A stretch of DNA of 64,000 bases. Origin: Rotaria macrura. Lineage: Eukaryota; Rotifera; Eurotatoria; Philodinida; Philodinidae. Location of the stretch: positions 1 to 64,000 of the forward strand of contig OENT01000726.1 in assembly GCA_900239685.1 (NCBI GenBank), given 5' to 3'. Below, piece after piece: positions 10,454-21,178 of the stretch (its first letter is position 1; every line of letters begins with the position of its first letter). The position numbers were made by a program, and so were the translations under genes. Below the pieces are notes generated by a model, which was given only the letters and a program-made list of their open reading frames with translations, was not told where the DNA came from and did no database searches.

Positions 10454-11786
10454 CGAAAAACGAACTACTGATTTATGTATATGTACTCTACGATCCATCG
10501 AGCATGCTATGTAACCGAAAGGCAGTGAATCACATTTTAAATTTTAGATATCTATTGCAAACAGAATGTGTTGCTATTATCGTTGAAAATTTGAGTATGG
10601 TCAACGTGAACTGTTAACTTTCAAATGTACAAAGACGGAATTCGTGAGAGACTCTCTACTTACACTTACACTTCAAATGGTCAACATAAGCGATCAATGG
10701 GAATTACTAAATTTATGTAATTCGAAACCTGACATGCTGACAAAAATAACAGTATTATTGTGCATTAGCGTAGTGTAAATGATGAAATGCATAAGTAGTT
10801 TAAAATATTATCTCTACTACAATGTACAATTGTAGCCAAAATACTATTTGCTTTGCGTACATTCTTTTTTTACTGCAGAATCTATGTCAGAAAATTTTCA
10901 GTGGGTAGTTTTTATTTTATATTAGATAACTTTTTATCTTGTTTGATTTTGAATGCTTCAAACGACGATGTAGAAGAAATAGTGCATGTCGTTTTTCTTA
11001 GATGAAAGGTAAATACTCAATTAAACGCGTTCTCAATCATGCATAACGATGTGCACAATAAATAGAACACTAAGGTTTATTAACAATACCAAATCCTGAT
11101 CATCAACACGAATAAGCAATAGATATCATGCGAGTAATTACTATTTTTTTTCCTATGATTACTACTAATGAAATTCTTTTTGTTCGAAGCTGCTAACAGC
11201 ATGGATAACAATCCGAAAATAATTGATAGAATCACAATTTCTGTCTTTTGATGAGGCCGTTTCCATTATACTGAATAAGATAATATCAAAGAGAAGATTG
11301 CTTTTGCCAGACGATAACCGACGTAATATCAAACATAGTATTCTTTGTCATACATTACAATAAATGCTCTTTCGAAAACACATAGATGATAGTGTGATCA
11401 AAGTTGATATATGTTGGATTACAGGAATTATTTTCTCATTGTAAATGGATATCAGCTGTATGCATGTAATCTACCTAATTATAAGTTAACTTAATTTAAT
11501 CTGATTTTCTACTAAGATATTTTTCTACGGTGATCAATAAAGTCATCGCATGTTTTCAATAATAGTTTCGGGCTTTCAAAAATTCAAAAGCTTTTCATTG
11601 CACTTCGCATCCTCCTCGATATACCTAAAGGGTTTGCTGATGGTGATATTCAAGTTTTTTTGTGAGTACTGCAGTTGTCTTAGCCATAAATGACACAGAT
11701 GGTGCACTAAGACATGATATTGTGTCTTTTTTAATTATATTATAGATAATAAACACATAAATAGATATTTCTCTCTCAGCATTTGT
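10454..11786. other. Intergenic; promoter region of the first B-box gene
   Basis: No supported gene. A block around 11038-11110 matches the region about 0.7 kb upstream of the second B-box gene. Immediately before the B-box start there is a TTTCTCTCTCAG tract that could be a 5' UTR splice acceptor. Confidence 0.35.
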
Positions 11787-12782
11787 ATGGCATCAAACAA
11801 GTCGTCTTGTGCAACATGTAATAAAGCTACAGGTGTTTTTACTTGCTGCGGTTGTTCAAAGGACTTTTGCACTCAACATGTTGTTCTGCATCGGCAGGAA
11901 CTCAACAAACAACTTGATGACTTATTTATTTGTCGTGATCAACTACATCAAACTCTCGAAGAGAAGACAACTGAAAACCGATGTCAAGCACTGATGCAAC
12001 AGATTGACGAATGGGAGCAAGCATCAATTGAAAAGATACGACAGATGGCCAATGAAGTTCGAGAAAAAGTGACGATAGTTGTGGACAAATATGCATCTCA
12101 CTTGAACGACCTTACTCATGAATTAAGTAATGCTCGTGGTGAGGATACATTCGACGAAAATGATCTATTCCGTTGGACCAAAAGACTTAATAAACTGATG
12201 ACTGATTTAAATACATCTCGTACGATTAATATTCGAAAAGATCATAGAGAACTTAAAGAGATTAAATCTATATTTGTTAGCGAAATATCAAATGATTCGT
12301 TCACACGATCGTTTGGAAATGTCGAAATTCAAAAGAATGAACTAGCTATCAATCCTTCTATTTTACCAAGTCCAGGTTCGGTACTAGGCGAAAACGAATA
12401 TTCCACAAGTACTCATATTGTATATCTCAAAGTCAATGCTATCGATTTTATGAAGTCAGTATTTATCGGCATTGTCTCGAAAGATACTCCAATGAAACTG
12501 CAATCGTATAAAATACCGACGGCTTACGGATGGGTTGGTACTAACGGTGTCATTCTCAAGGGTATTGAACATCCGAATTTCGGTGGCTATAAAAGTGATA
12601 TTGAAAAGGATGATGTTGTCGAATTATTGATCGATTGCGAAAGACAAGCGATTTGTTTAACAAATCAACGAACTCGAAACACACATGAAATTAACGTTGA
12701 TACAAAGCAATGTCCATTTCCCTGGCAACTTAATATTTATTTATCGTGGTGGAATAATAGCATTTCCCTCTATGCTCTGTAG
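11787..12782 (+). CDS. B-box zinc finger / coiled-coil protein, copy 1
   Basis: An intronless gene of 331 aa. The N-terminus has a B-box-like zinc-binding pattern at C8, C11, C20, C23, C28, H31 and H35. It is followed by a long helical segment with coiled-coil character (about 40-130, rich in Gln, Glu and Lys). A C-terminal beta-type domain (about 190-331) contains TAYGWVGTNGVILKG and may be SPRY-like, which I hold loosely. There is no RING finger, so it is not a complete TRIM ubiquitin ligase. Such B-box/coiled-coil proteins are usually cytoplasmic scaffolds, and the exact role is unknown. The second copy at 17090-18085 has the same length. Bases 12519-12732 are identical to 17822-18035, while the rest differs at many positions. 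The ATG is preceded by a possible splice acceptor. Confidence 0.82.
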   Translation: MASNKSSCATCNKATGVFTCCGCSKDFCTQHVVLHRQELNKQLDDLFICRDQLHQTLEEKTTENRCQALMQQIDEWEQASIEKIRQMANEVREKVTIVVDKYASHLNDLTHELSNARGEDTFDENDLFRWTKRLNKLMTDLNTSRTINIRKDHRELKEIKSIFVSEISNDSFTRSFGNVEIQKNELAINPSILPSPGSVLGENEYSTSTHIVYLKVNAIDFMKSVFIGIVSKDTPMKLQSYKIPTAYGWVGTNGVILKGIEHPNFGGYKSDIEKDDVVELLIDCERQAICLTNQRTRNTHEINVDTKQCPFPWQLNIYLSWWNNSISLYAL

Positions 12783-13710
12783 AGCTTGGATATTGATTTT
12801 CCCTTGTAAGAGGTGAACATAGATCTATGAAATGTCTTTTTTTGATACGTTTTGAAACTAAAAGTAGGCTACAGATGCCATAAATGTAAAGACAACGGTT
12901 TTCCATTGTGTTCTCTATGAGTTTTACAGCCATTGAACGAGAGGCTTATCTGTGAATCGATTGGTTAAGATTTTTACTCAATTGTTGATGTTAGATTAAC
13001 ATACATTCGAGTGAATGTTGGAGCGCCAATTTGAAAGATAAGCGTGCTTAAAAGAGTTATAAAGATAAGCGTGAATTCTGTTAAAGTAGCACACATGAAA
13101 AAGTGAAATGTGCATAGTATTGCTATCAAGTTACTTGAATTTAGATATCACGTATTTGTAGAATTCATACTGGAAAGTGTGACACTATTGATATCTATCG
13201 CCAAAACCGTAATTCAAAGCCATTGATAAAAATTTGACTGTTCATATTTGATTTCATATATAATGACTTGGTGTTCGATGAGAAATAATCAGTTACCTGA
13301 CAAATGAAACATGAGCTGCTTTTTTTGTTTCTTGTCCGTTTCCGAATTTTATTTCTATTACAAATCTTTTAGTAATAATATTTTCTTGATATTTATGAAT
13401 AAAGTCATCGTCAATGATGGACTACGAATCACGGTGTTATTAACTTGTTCAAATCAAAGATTACCGCCCGCGGTAACTCGGGACAATTACAGTGTAGATC
13501 CATGACTTGATCTGCAGATCAAATGGGAACGGTGTAACGAGCTTTCAATTAAATTTTTCAGAGGCATAGTACTACATTAGTTCTTCTGAGCTGTCTTTGC
13601 TTTGAAGATTGACAGGGAATTTTCGATTAAATTAGAGAAGGAGTACAATAAACCAATTTACATTCACTATCAGCAGTTCAAAATATAGTGTACATGTTCA
13701 AATAAAAAAA
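12783..13710. other. No gene seen
   Basis: AT-rich intergenic sequence between the duplicated units. No coding or RNA feature is supported. Confidence 0.4.
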
Positions 13711-14093
13711 TCATGAACGGATACTTGCATTGTTCTTCATCAACTATAACTAGTTCATATTGCTCTTCCACTAAAACTCTTTGAAGTATCTCAATTCAAA
13801 ACGACTTGTTTTGTCATATTATCATTATTTCAATCCAACATGTCCAACTGACCGACTAGACTATCATTCTTGTTTTATAGTACGGTCCGTTCAACATGCA
13901 CACTGCCTATCGTAGTGTTTAATTCGATCTATCGCTGACGTCCCAACCTTGTCGAATCTCTGTTTATAACTATATGTACTACAGATGTTGCAAGAATATT
14001 TTTATAATCGTCTACTACGCCGTTGAAATTTATCAGTAAAATTTGTTTTTGTGAAATTGTTGGAAAAGTGGTATATAACAATCTACTTGTAGT
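13711..14093. repeat. Dispersed repeat, copy A (pair of 37473-37856)
   Basis: About 383 bases matching 37473-37856 in the same orientation with only scattered differences, for example over CACTGCCTATCGTAGTGTTT. Copy B continues further left into a protein-like frame on the minus strand that copy A lacks, so copy A looks truncated. No inverted termini or target duplication was found. Confidence 0.75.
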
Positions 14094-17089
14094 TAGCTAC
14101 ATAGTAAAGGTATTGATATTTATGAAGAAAACGTTGTGCTCTGATGATATGATCAGATAATTCTTGTCACTATGATTCATTTTAGGCTAATGAATTTTAT
14201 TTGGATCTAGTCAAGTTGGAGATAGAAAATCTGTTCATTTCAGTATGATTGAAAGAGATTTTGATTTTAAATTGAAAGCTGTTAGTATTATCGCATGAAG
14301 AACGACGCTACAGTAGTCATGGATCAGATGCAAATCGACTAATGATGAAAACACAGAATGACATTGTGTGTATTGATTTTCTGTATTAGTGCAAATGTAT
14401 TGTATATAAAGCAGAGATGTCAAGCGTTGTCGAAAAAAGAACAGTATAACGTGTCTGCAATGCATCAAGGTCACTGAAATGATATTTTTCTACCTGTAGG
14501 TTAAGTTGACAAATGCTCGTGATAATTTTACCATTGTTATTCATATTGAATGGTAGTCTTATCGAGCGTTCAAAAAGAAACAAATCGTTGTTTTAGCACA
14601 TTCATGCTTTTTGAAATATTACAAAAGTTTAAGGGAATATGCTTTCTGTTGTTTCGTGATGAAGCTGAAGTTTGATATGCTCATACCGACAGGCATAACT
14701 TGTTCTCCAATCTAATGACCGAGAACTGCCCGATCGTTGCACCTTTCAAAATTTTCTCGACATGGACGTTTTCAATCTACTAGTAATTAAATTTTTCGAA
14801 AAACAGCATGCGCTTCTATTTGTTATCGAAATGTTTCGAAAATCGATAGGAGAAGAACACACGCTTGCAAAATTTGTTCATAAGAATAGATCTAAAAGTT
14901 TTAGTTCCGTGATTTAGATAAAATCAAGATATATCTTCTGTTAATATTCCATTGGATGTTGTTCATAGAATAGATTGAAATGAAAGACAAAATAAGCTTC
15001 ACTTTTCAAAATGATTTGTATTGCGTTTGTTTTCTTTCATTTTTGTTGCTCTCGTTTGCTTCATCATATTTGAATTTTTCACATAAATCATGGTTGATTG
15101 AAAAATCTCCATTAGAAAGACGGATAACTCTACAGTATAATTCTTTTGTAGATATACAAATAGCAAGGTTGATCTCAAACGTAGTTCTCAGGGAAACTAT
15201 CGTAAGTCTCACACATCCTAGCAAAAACATGAGGAGCATCAGTTAAACGACGTTGCTCAGTCTATATTTCTAATTGATTGCAAATATATATTTTTACTCT
15301 GATATCTTCAGTAATACCACTTTCATATCGTTACTGACTGGTTGTTGGTATCAGTTATCATAAAAACCAATGAAAATGTACATTCGCAACATAGGATATG
15401 TGCATAGTTGAAGACTATACATCGTATCGAAATTTTATTGCAGTACGAATAAGTGAAGCGTTATGAAAATATTGTAACATATGATTTTTCGGATCATATT
15501 AATAAACTACGTATGCAATGCATAGTTTAAAAAGTTACTGTATAATTTTCACGACGTTTATTTACAAACTTGTGAAAACAAAAATATTTTACCTTGACGA
15601 CTGATTTGATGATTTGATTGGGCTACCTCAAGTGTTGGCGTAAAAAATATGTCATTTCTGTCATTTGTTTTTTTTCATACGTTACATAAACAATGCACAA
15701 AGGTTGTCAATATTTACTTACAATGAAGACGTGTTTAAATCTACTTTTGATGATAATCCAAGGGCGGAATAAGTTGTTAACTTTCTAGAGAAGAATAGGA
15801 TATGAGTATTGACAAGAATTTCGATCATTACATATTTTTAGAAAATTGTCATGTGTGTAAATCGTAAAGAAAAAATGAATATGTTGATTCAAATTATCGT
15901 TGACTTTGCCTCGTTTGGTGTAGAATTCTGTTGCTAATTTTTCTCATAGACTGACTACTCATGGATCGACAATTTTCAATAATAGTTGACAATCATCAAA
16001 GAATTGAGATATTAGTACGCTTTTTTTTAATCAATATATATTTGCGCGCTTGACAGCTTAGCTATGAGTCGATGATTGTCTTACATTACAGCTCACGGAC
16101 TTGTGCAATCAGATATCTTCCTAATGTACATGAGGCAAGTATTCATTAGCTTAATACTATATTTAACCTAGCACACTTGTCATCATAACGTTTCTTGCAC
16201 TGTGTATAGGTTTCTTTTCTATTCTACACATCTGTGGCATGCAGTGTCTTATATTTGCCTTTGATAGCATTTTTCTGTGTTAGTTTTTCAATCGTATCAC
16301 TTAAAAAAATATGAAAAGCAATTGCATTCGTCGCCCCCTTTGCATGAAAAATACCTACACATATAAACGCCTTTTCTCATGCATAACGATGTGCATACTT
16401 TATAGAACGTATGAGTATATCAGCTATACCAAATCTTACTCATTATCATTACAATAACGATAAATATTATTCAAGTAAATAACATGCTTTTCTAATACTA
16501 CTACTAAAATCATCTTTTGTGTGTACTCGTCCCGTCGTAAACTAACCAAGGAATAGATAACAATCTTGAAGAAATCGAATTTTTGGAGAAAGTTGATCGA
16601 TGTTCTTGCATCATCTCGATTGTAAGTTTTTCAGACATGGTAAACAAAAACATTGATTTCACTTGAAAATAAACAGTATAATATTTATCAAAATATTCTT
16701 TTCTGTTAAAAAGAATCATTTTCCTTCGTACATATTATACCGATTATAATCGATATTAATAAGAATTATCAAAGAGATATTCGATCGTTTTGTATTGTTG
16801 TTTTCGTCATAGAAAGATTCTAGTTGCATAAATTTTAACTGATAAACGATCTTATCAATTCAGTAGATTTTGATATTTGTATGAACTTTTCAACGCCACT
16901 GAATATACATACATGTAGATAGCATTCTGTATGATATGATTCTTAATTGTATCGCATAGATTCCTTCCAATTTTGACATTGTTCTACTTTTCGACGACCA
17001 TTTTTAGGAAGGAATATATAGTTTTCTATTTTATTCTGTTTTCCATAGGAAACGGTTGAATTAACAGCAATTTATTTCTCAATACTCTA
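14094..17089. other. Intergenic part of the second duplicated unit
   Basis: It contains the diverged copy of 8985-9170 (at 14297-14508) and of the 11038 block (at about 16377). The frame corresponding to 8728-9057 is shortened here. Remaining frames on both strands (for example 14980-15246 and its opposite 15006-15239) overlap one another and show no family resemblance. No gene is supported. Confidence 0.4.
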
Positions 17090-18085
17090 ATGGAAGCGAA
17101 CCAATCATCATGTGTAGCATGTACCCGGAAGATAGGCATATTTACTTGTCGTGGTTGTTCAAAAGATTTTTGTAATCAACACATCACTGAACACCGGCAA
17201 ATTTTGACTCAACATCTGAATGACTTGTTCATCTGTCATGACCAACTAAATCGGAATCTTGAAGAGAAGACGAATGAAAACCGAATTCAAGCACTGATGC
17301 AACAGATTGACGAATGGGAGCAAGCATCAATCGAAAAGATAAGACATATTGCTAATGAAACTCGAGAAAAAGTGAAGATTGTGATTAATAAATATGCATC
17401 TCACTTATCTGATCTCACTCAGGAACTAAATCAAGCTCGTAGTGAGGATACGTACGACGAGAAAAATCTTAGTGGATGGACGAAAAGACTTAATAAATTG
17501 ATGACTGATTTAAATACATCTCGTACGATTAACATTCGACAAGATCATAGAGAATTTAAAGAGATTAAATCTATACTTGTCAGTGAAACTGCGTCTGAGG
17601 CGTTCGAACAAGCAATTGGAAAAGTAGAGATTCAGAATGGTAAGCTAGCCATTTATTGTAGTTTTCTACCAAGTGCAGGATCAGTTCGAGGTCGAAACGA
17701 ATATTCATCCGGTTTCCATCAGCTTTATCTCAAAGTCGAATCTATTGATCAGAAAAAAAATTTATTTATCGGCATTGTCTCGAAAGATTCTCCAATGAAA
17801 CCACAAGCGCATAAAACACCAACGGCTTACGGATGGGTTGGTACTAACGGTGTCATTCTCAAGGGTATTGAACATCCGAATTTCGGTGGCTATAAAAGTG
17901 ATATTGAAAAGGATGATGTTGTCGAATTATTGATCGATTGCGAAAGACAAGCGATTTGTTTAACAAATCAACGAACTCGAAACACACATGAAATTAACGT
18001 TGATACAAAGCAATGTCCATTTCCCTGGCAACTTAGTATTTGTTTATCTTGGTGGTGTGATCGTATTCGTCTTTATATGCGATAA
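17090..18085 (+). CDS. B-box zinc finger / coiled-coil protein, copy 2
   Basis: An intronless, 331 aa paralogue of the gene at 11787-12782 with the same architecture: zinc ligands C8, C11, C20, C23, C28, H31 and H35, a coiled coil at about 40-130, and a C-terminal domain at about 190-331. The middle of the protein (about 165-240) is the most diverged between copies. Bases 17822-18035 are identical to the first copy, which is far more conserved than the flanks and signals recent gene conversion. AATAAA lies at 18094-18099, close behind the stop, a possible polyadenylation signal. Function is unknown; the lack of a RING domain argues against an independent E3 ligase. Confidence 0.82.
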   Translation: MEANQSSCVACTRKIGIFTCRGCSKDFCNQHITEHRQILTQHLNDLFICHDQLNRNLEEKTNENRIQALMQQIDEWEQASIEKIRHIANETREKVKIVINKYASHLSDLTQELNQARSEDTYDEKNLSGWTKRLNKLMTDLNTSRTINIRQDHREFKEIKSILVSETASEAFEQAIGKVEIQNGKLAIYCSFLPSAGSVRGRNEYSSGFHQLYLKVESIDQKKNLFIGIVSKDSPMKPQAHKTPTAYGWVGTNGVILKGIEHPNFGGYKSDIEKDDVVELLIDCERQAICLTNQRTRNTHEINVDTKQCPFPWQLSICLSWWCDRIRLYMR

Positions 18086-19255
18086 AACGTGGGAATAAAC
18101 ATTTGGTCTTAACACAGATGAACATAGATTTTGAAAATGTATTTGTTAATAGGTTTTGAAAGGCAAAAAAAGTTAGAAATATAATATATACAAATAGGGA
18201 TAGTACACTGATGTTTTTCTACAATTTTAATTTCACTGAAGCAGAAATTCATTCGTGTTTAAAATGAAACTTAAATGGGAGTGTCGAAATTATATTCAAA
18301 GATCAAAATAAAGATCAGCGATATAAGCTTTGAGGCCACGAACAAAGTTCAAAGAAAGTTAAACTGCAGAAAAAATTATTTCACTTGGAAAAAAACGAAG
18401 AATTATTTGAGTTACTACAAGTCGATCAATTTATTTGCTCTGCATTAGGTTGAATAAATCAAGCGACCTCAATAATAAGAATGAAGTATCAGTTTGGAAA
18501 CTTCCAATGTGATGCAGAAAATTAAAATCTTTCAATAAACTTTTGCTATTACAACTCAAATTCTTCCATGCTTTTTGTCGATTCTATGAACGATAATGTT
18601 TCTGTGAAGCACAAGTTTATAAAATACTGTTTTTACGATGTTTAGTTATCAAAACACGTCACACTAAAGAGGATTAATATAAAGGATTCTTTCGATGATA
18701 TTCCATGAATGATAGAAAACATTTTAGAAGTTCGGGTTTTGCATATAGTACTTCTGTTTTGATAGTCAGTGATTATTTTATTTAAAACAAATAACTGCAG
18801 TTCAGATGCTGTTCTAAGAAAATTCAATATTTGAGTTTTGACGTCAAACATCTATTTGACCAAGGCTGCTCTCATGCTGACATCTCTGATGTCACATTGT
18901 GAATTTTCTAATACATAAGCATGCATGGCTCATGCATTTGCATATCCTATAAATAAATATTAGAAAAACTTAATTAAAAGCCTTCTATCAAAGAGTACAC
19001 TTGTCTCAAATTTCAAGTCAAATTTTGAAAGCTGCCTTCCACAGTAGTCTATGAACATTATTATAACTATTTGTTCAGAATCCTAACCAAATCTTGATAA
19101 TTCAAGAATAGATACTTGAAAAACTAAACTAATATACACATTTCGATTAGACGAATATAAGTCTTAGATGGAGACTGGGTTCATTGAGAAGATATCAGTT
19201 TATGAACGACTCCTCCTCCTCCTTTGCGACCCATAATAATTGTAATAGCATGATA
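18086..19255. other. No gene seen
   Basis: AT-rich sequence without a supported gene. Frames on the minus strand near 18642-18851 lack family resemblance or splice context. Confidence 0.4.
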
Positions 19256-19359
19256 CAAAACTCATTTCATGCCTTTCGATTCATTGCTTCTACATAATAA
19301 ATGCATGGTAATGCATCATTTGTAAACATAATGCATTAAGGTGTATGAAATGAGTTGTG
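19256..19359. repeat. Short inverted-repeat element
   Basis: CAAAACTCATTTCATGCCTT at the left faces the inverse CACAACTCATTTCATACACC at the right, around about 60 bases rich in ATGCAT words. The size and structure suit a small MITE. Target duplications are not evident. Confidence 0.5.
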
Positions 19360-19389
19360 TTGAGCCATGACCAATAAATACTCCCATTC

Positions 19390-19530
19390 AGGGACCAAAA
19401 CGAATAGACGAATCTCTATTCGATTCGACTTACTTTTTCAATGTCTCAATTCGATCCGATTCGATTCTGATTGGGTTGCATCGAATAGGATCATCCAACA
19501 ATTCGATCCTTTACCGTCTCTGATCCCCTT
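19390..19530. repeat. TTCGAT/GATTCGA motif cluster
   Basis: Repeated words such as CTATTCGATTCGAC and TTCGATCCGATTCGATTC within about 140 bases, similar in style to the motif arrays in the first 10 kb. The overlapping open frame at 19367-19651 is explained by this composition. Confidence 0.4.
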
Positions 19531-19987
19531 CCGATCAGAAGGTTCGTCCTTTGTATTTAAACTCGAACAACCATTAAAAAATACATGTTTACATACAACT
19601 TTTCGCGCTAATTACGAATCTGTTTCCAAAGCAAAGCAAGATAGCACCTGAGTTACGCTCCAGCATGTGAAACCAGTGCGAAGAATGAATCTCGAGTTTT
19701 GAATAATCATTCTGACATGCCTTTGTTTTAATTATAGTAAACTACCTGCATAGCATCTATCAAAAATTTATTTAGTGCAATGTACCTCCGAATCGCATAA
19801 TCTTCTTCTCTAAGATTGAGCTAATTGAACGAATTGTATAGAGTTTCCACGTTAAATAAATGGTGACAAATTAAACTAATCCAGAAGTCTTTAATCAAAC
19901 CACAACTTCGATTAAAAAGGGCTCCTATAAACTATAGAGATAGTGAACCTCGAAGATAGATGTCAGAAACTGTGCACAAAGAGTTTA

Positions 19988-20960
19988 TTAATGTGGTGCA
20001 GAACACAGCATTTATGTAGCCTGACGCGAGTTGTTTTTTTTTCTTTTCCTTTTACTTTCTTGACGTTATGCATTGTGACGTGTCATTTTGTGATGCAATG
20101 ATTTCGAGAACGGAAAATCAGAAAATACAGTCGTTCAAACGTGAGATCCAAGTATCCGGGGAGAACTGATCAAGTTTTTTTCAATATTTTGTGTACCATT
20201 CTGCGTGCATGAGCAAATAGTATCGGAAAATGACAATTATGAAATAATTTTGCCTTCTCTTGCTTAGAAGATAATTAAAACGAAAACAAAAGTTAAGTGC
20301 CACTCTATTGGTTCATAAGCGAAGCAGCTGTTAATGTGGTTGATAGGAATAGGTCAGTCGTTGAGATAATTAATCGGGTATGCGAATAATGCACATGGAA
20401 AGATACACACCGACTATTAAATATTAAACAAAAAGAAGAAAAAAATATTATTCACTGTATTTTATGTTTTAAATCCTAAATTGAAACATAGCGTTGGTGG
20501 GGGCCCAGCAGTAGTAAATTGAACAACAGTAGGCATGATCGAAAAAATATTGCGTATGATTAGTTCTGATAGTTTATATTCTTGTGTGTTCTTTCAAAGG
20601 GAACATTTTCGTTCACAAAATGAACTTAACTTAATTGAGTCAAAGTATCAAAAGAATTAGTTATTGATTGATCGAAATTCGGTTAGCATTTGACACACTT
20701 TAGCAGGATTGACAGAGAGATGAATTTTAGAATGGGTTAAGCTGATATTGTGGCAAAGTCACATGAACTAGTTTACGAGAATGCTTCGTGTAAGATTTTA
20801 AAAGTAATCGATGGTATCTCTGATTCCTCAGCGCCGTTAAAAAAGGATTCGTCGACCGAGTAATCGTGTTCTACTTGACATTCGTTTTTCTGAAGGCCGA
20901 AGCGAGTGCTTCGCACTACATTTCGTACTCGAGTGAAGCTCGCGTACCATCTAGTTGTTA
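19988..20960. repeat. Copy of a TTAA-bounded element (left part)
   Basis: It begins TTAATGTGGTGCAGAACAC, matching the left end of the element at 34181-35170, and continues with related segments (GATTTCGAGAACGGAA, CAAACGTGAGATC). It reaches a shared block with TTCGCACTACATTTC and GTACCATCTAG at about 20890-20955. The right terminus was not found, so it is a diverged and probably truncated copy. Confidence 0.55.
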
Positions 20961-21178
20961 GATAAAACGATAAATTAGATGATCCCAACGTTTACCATTT
21001 ACCAAGCATATCACACTTAACATTAAAATGAAGTAGTGAATATTAGTGTTGAAGAGTTAATATTTATACATATATATATATATACTTGTTTGTATATTTT
21101 TCAGTATCACCAGAAAAGAATATTTATATAAGAACAAAAAAGTAAACAAAAAAAGATACAGGATGTATAAACATATTG

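Larger units (their letters stand above)
8728..18085. repeat. Old tandem segmental duplication, offset about 5.3-5.4 kb
   Basis: Collinear matches link 8985-9170 with 14297-14508, about 11038-11110 (around CATGCATAACGATGTGCA) with about 16377-16450, and the B-box gene at 11787-12782 with that at 17090-18085. The offsets are about 5.3 kb and the order and orientation are conserved. Intervening non-coding sequence is largely unalignable by eye, so the duplication is old apart from the converted tract in the genes. Confidence 0.6.

Noticed and set aside
19367-19651. 94-codon plus frame
   Set aside because: It is produced by the TTCGAT motif cluster; no family resemblance or splice context.
20773-20988. 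71-codon minus frame
   Set aside because: It lies in a segment shared with the element at 34181-35170, where the frame is not kept.
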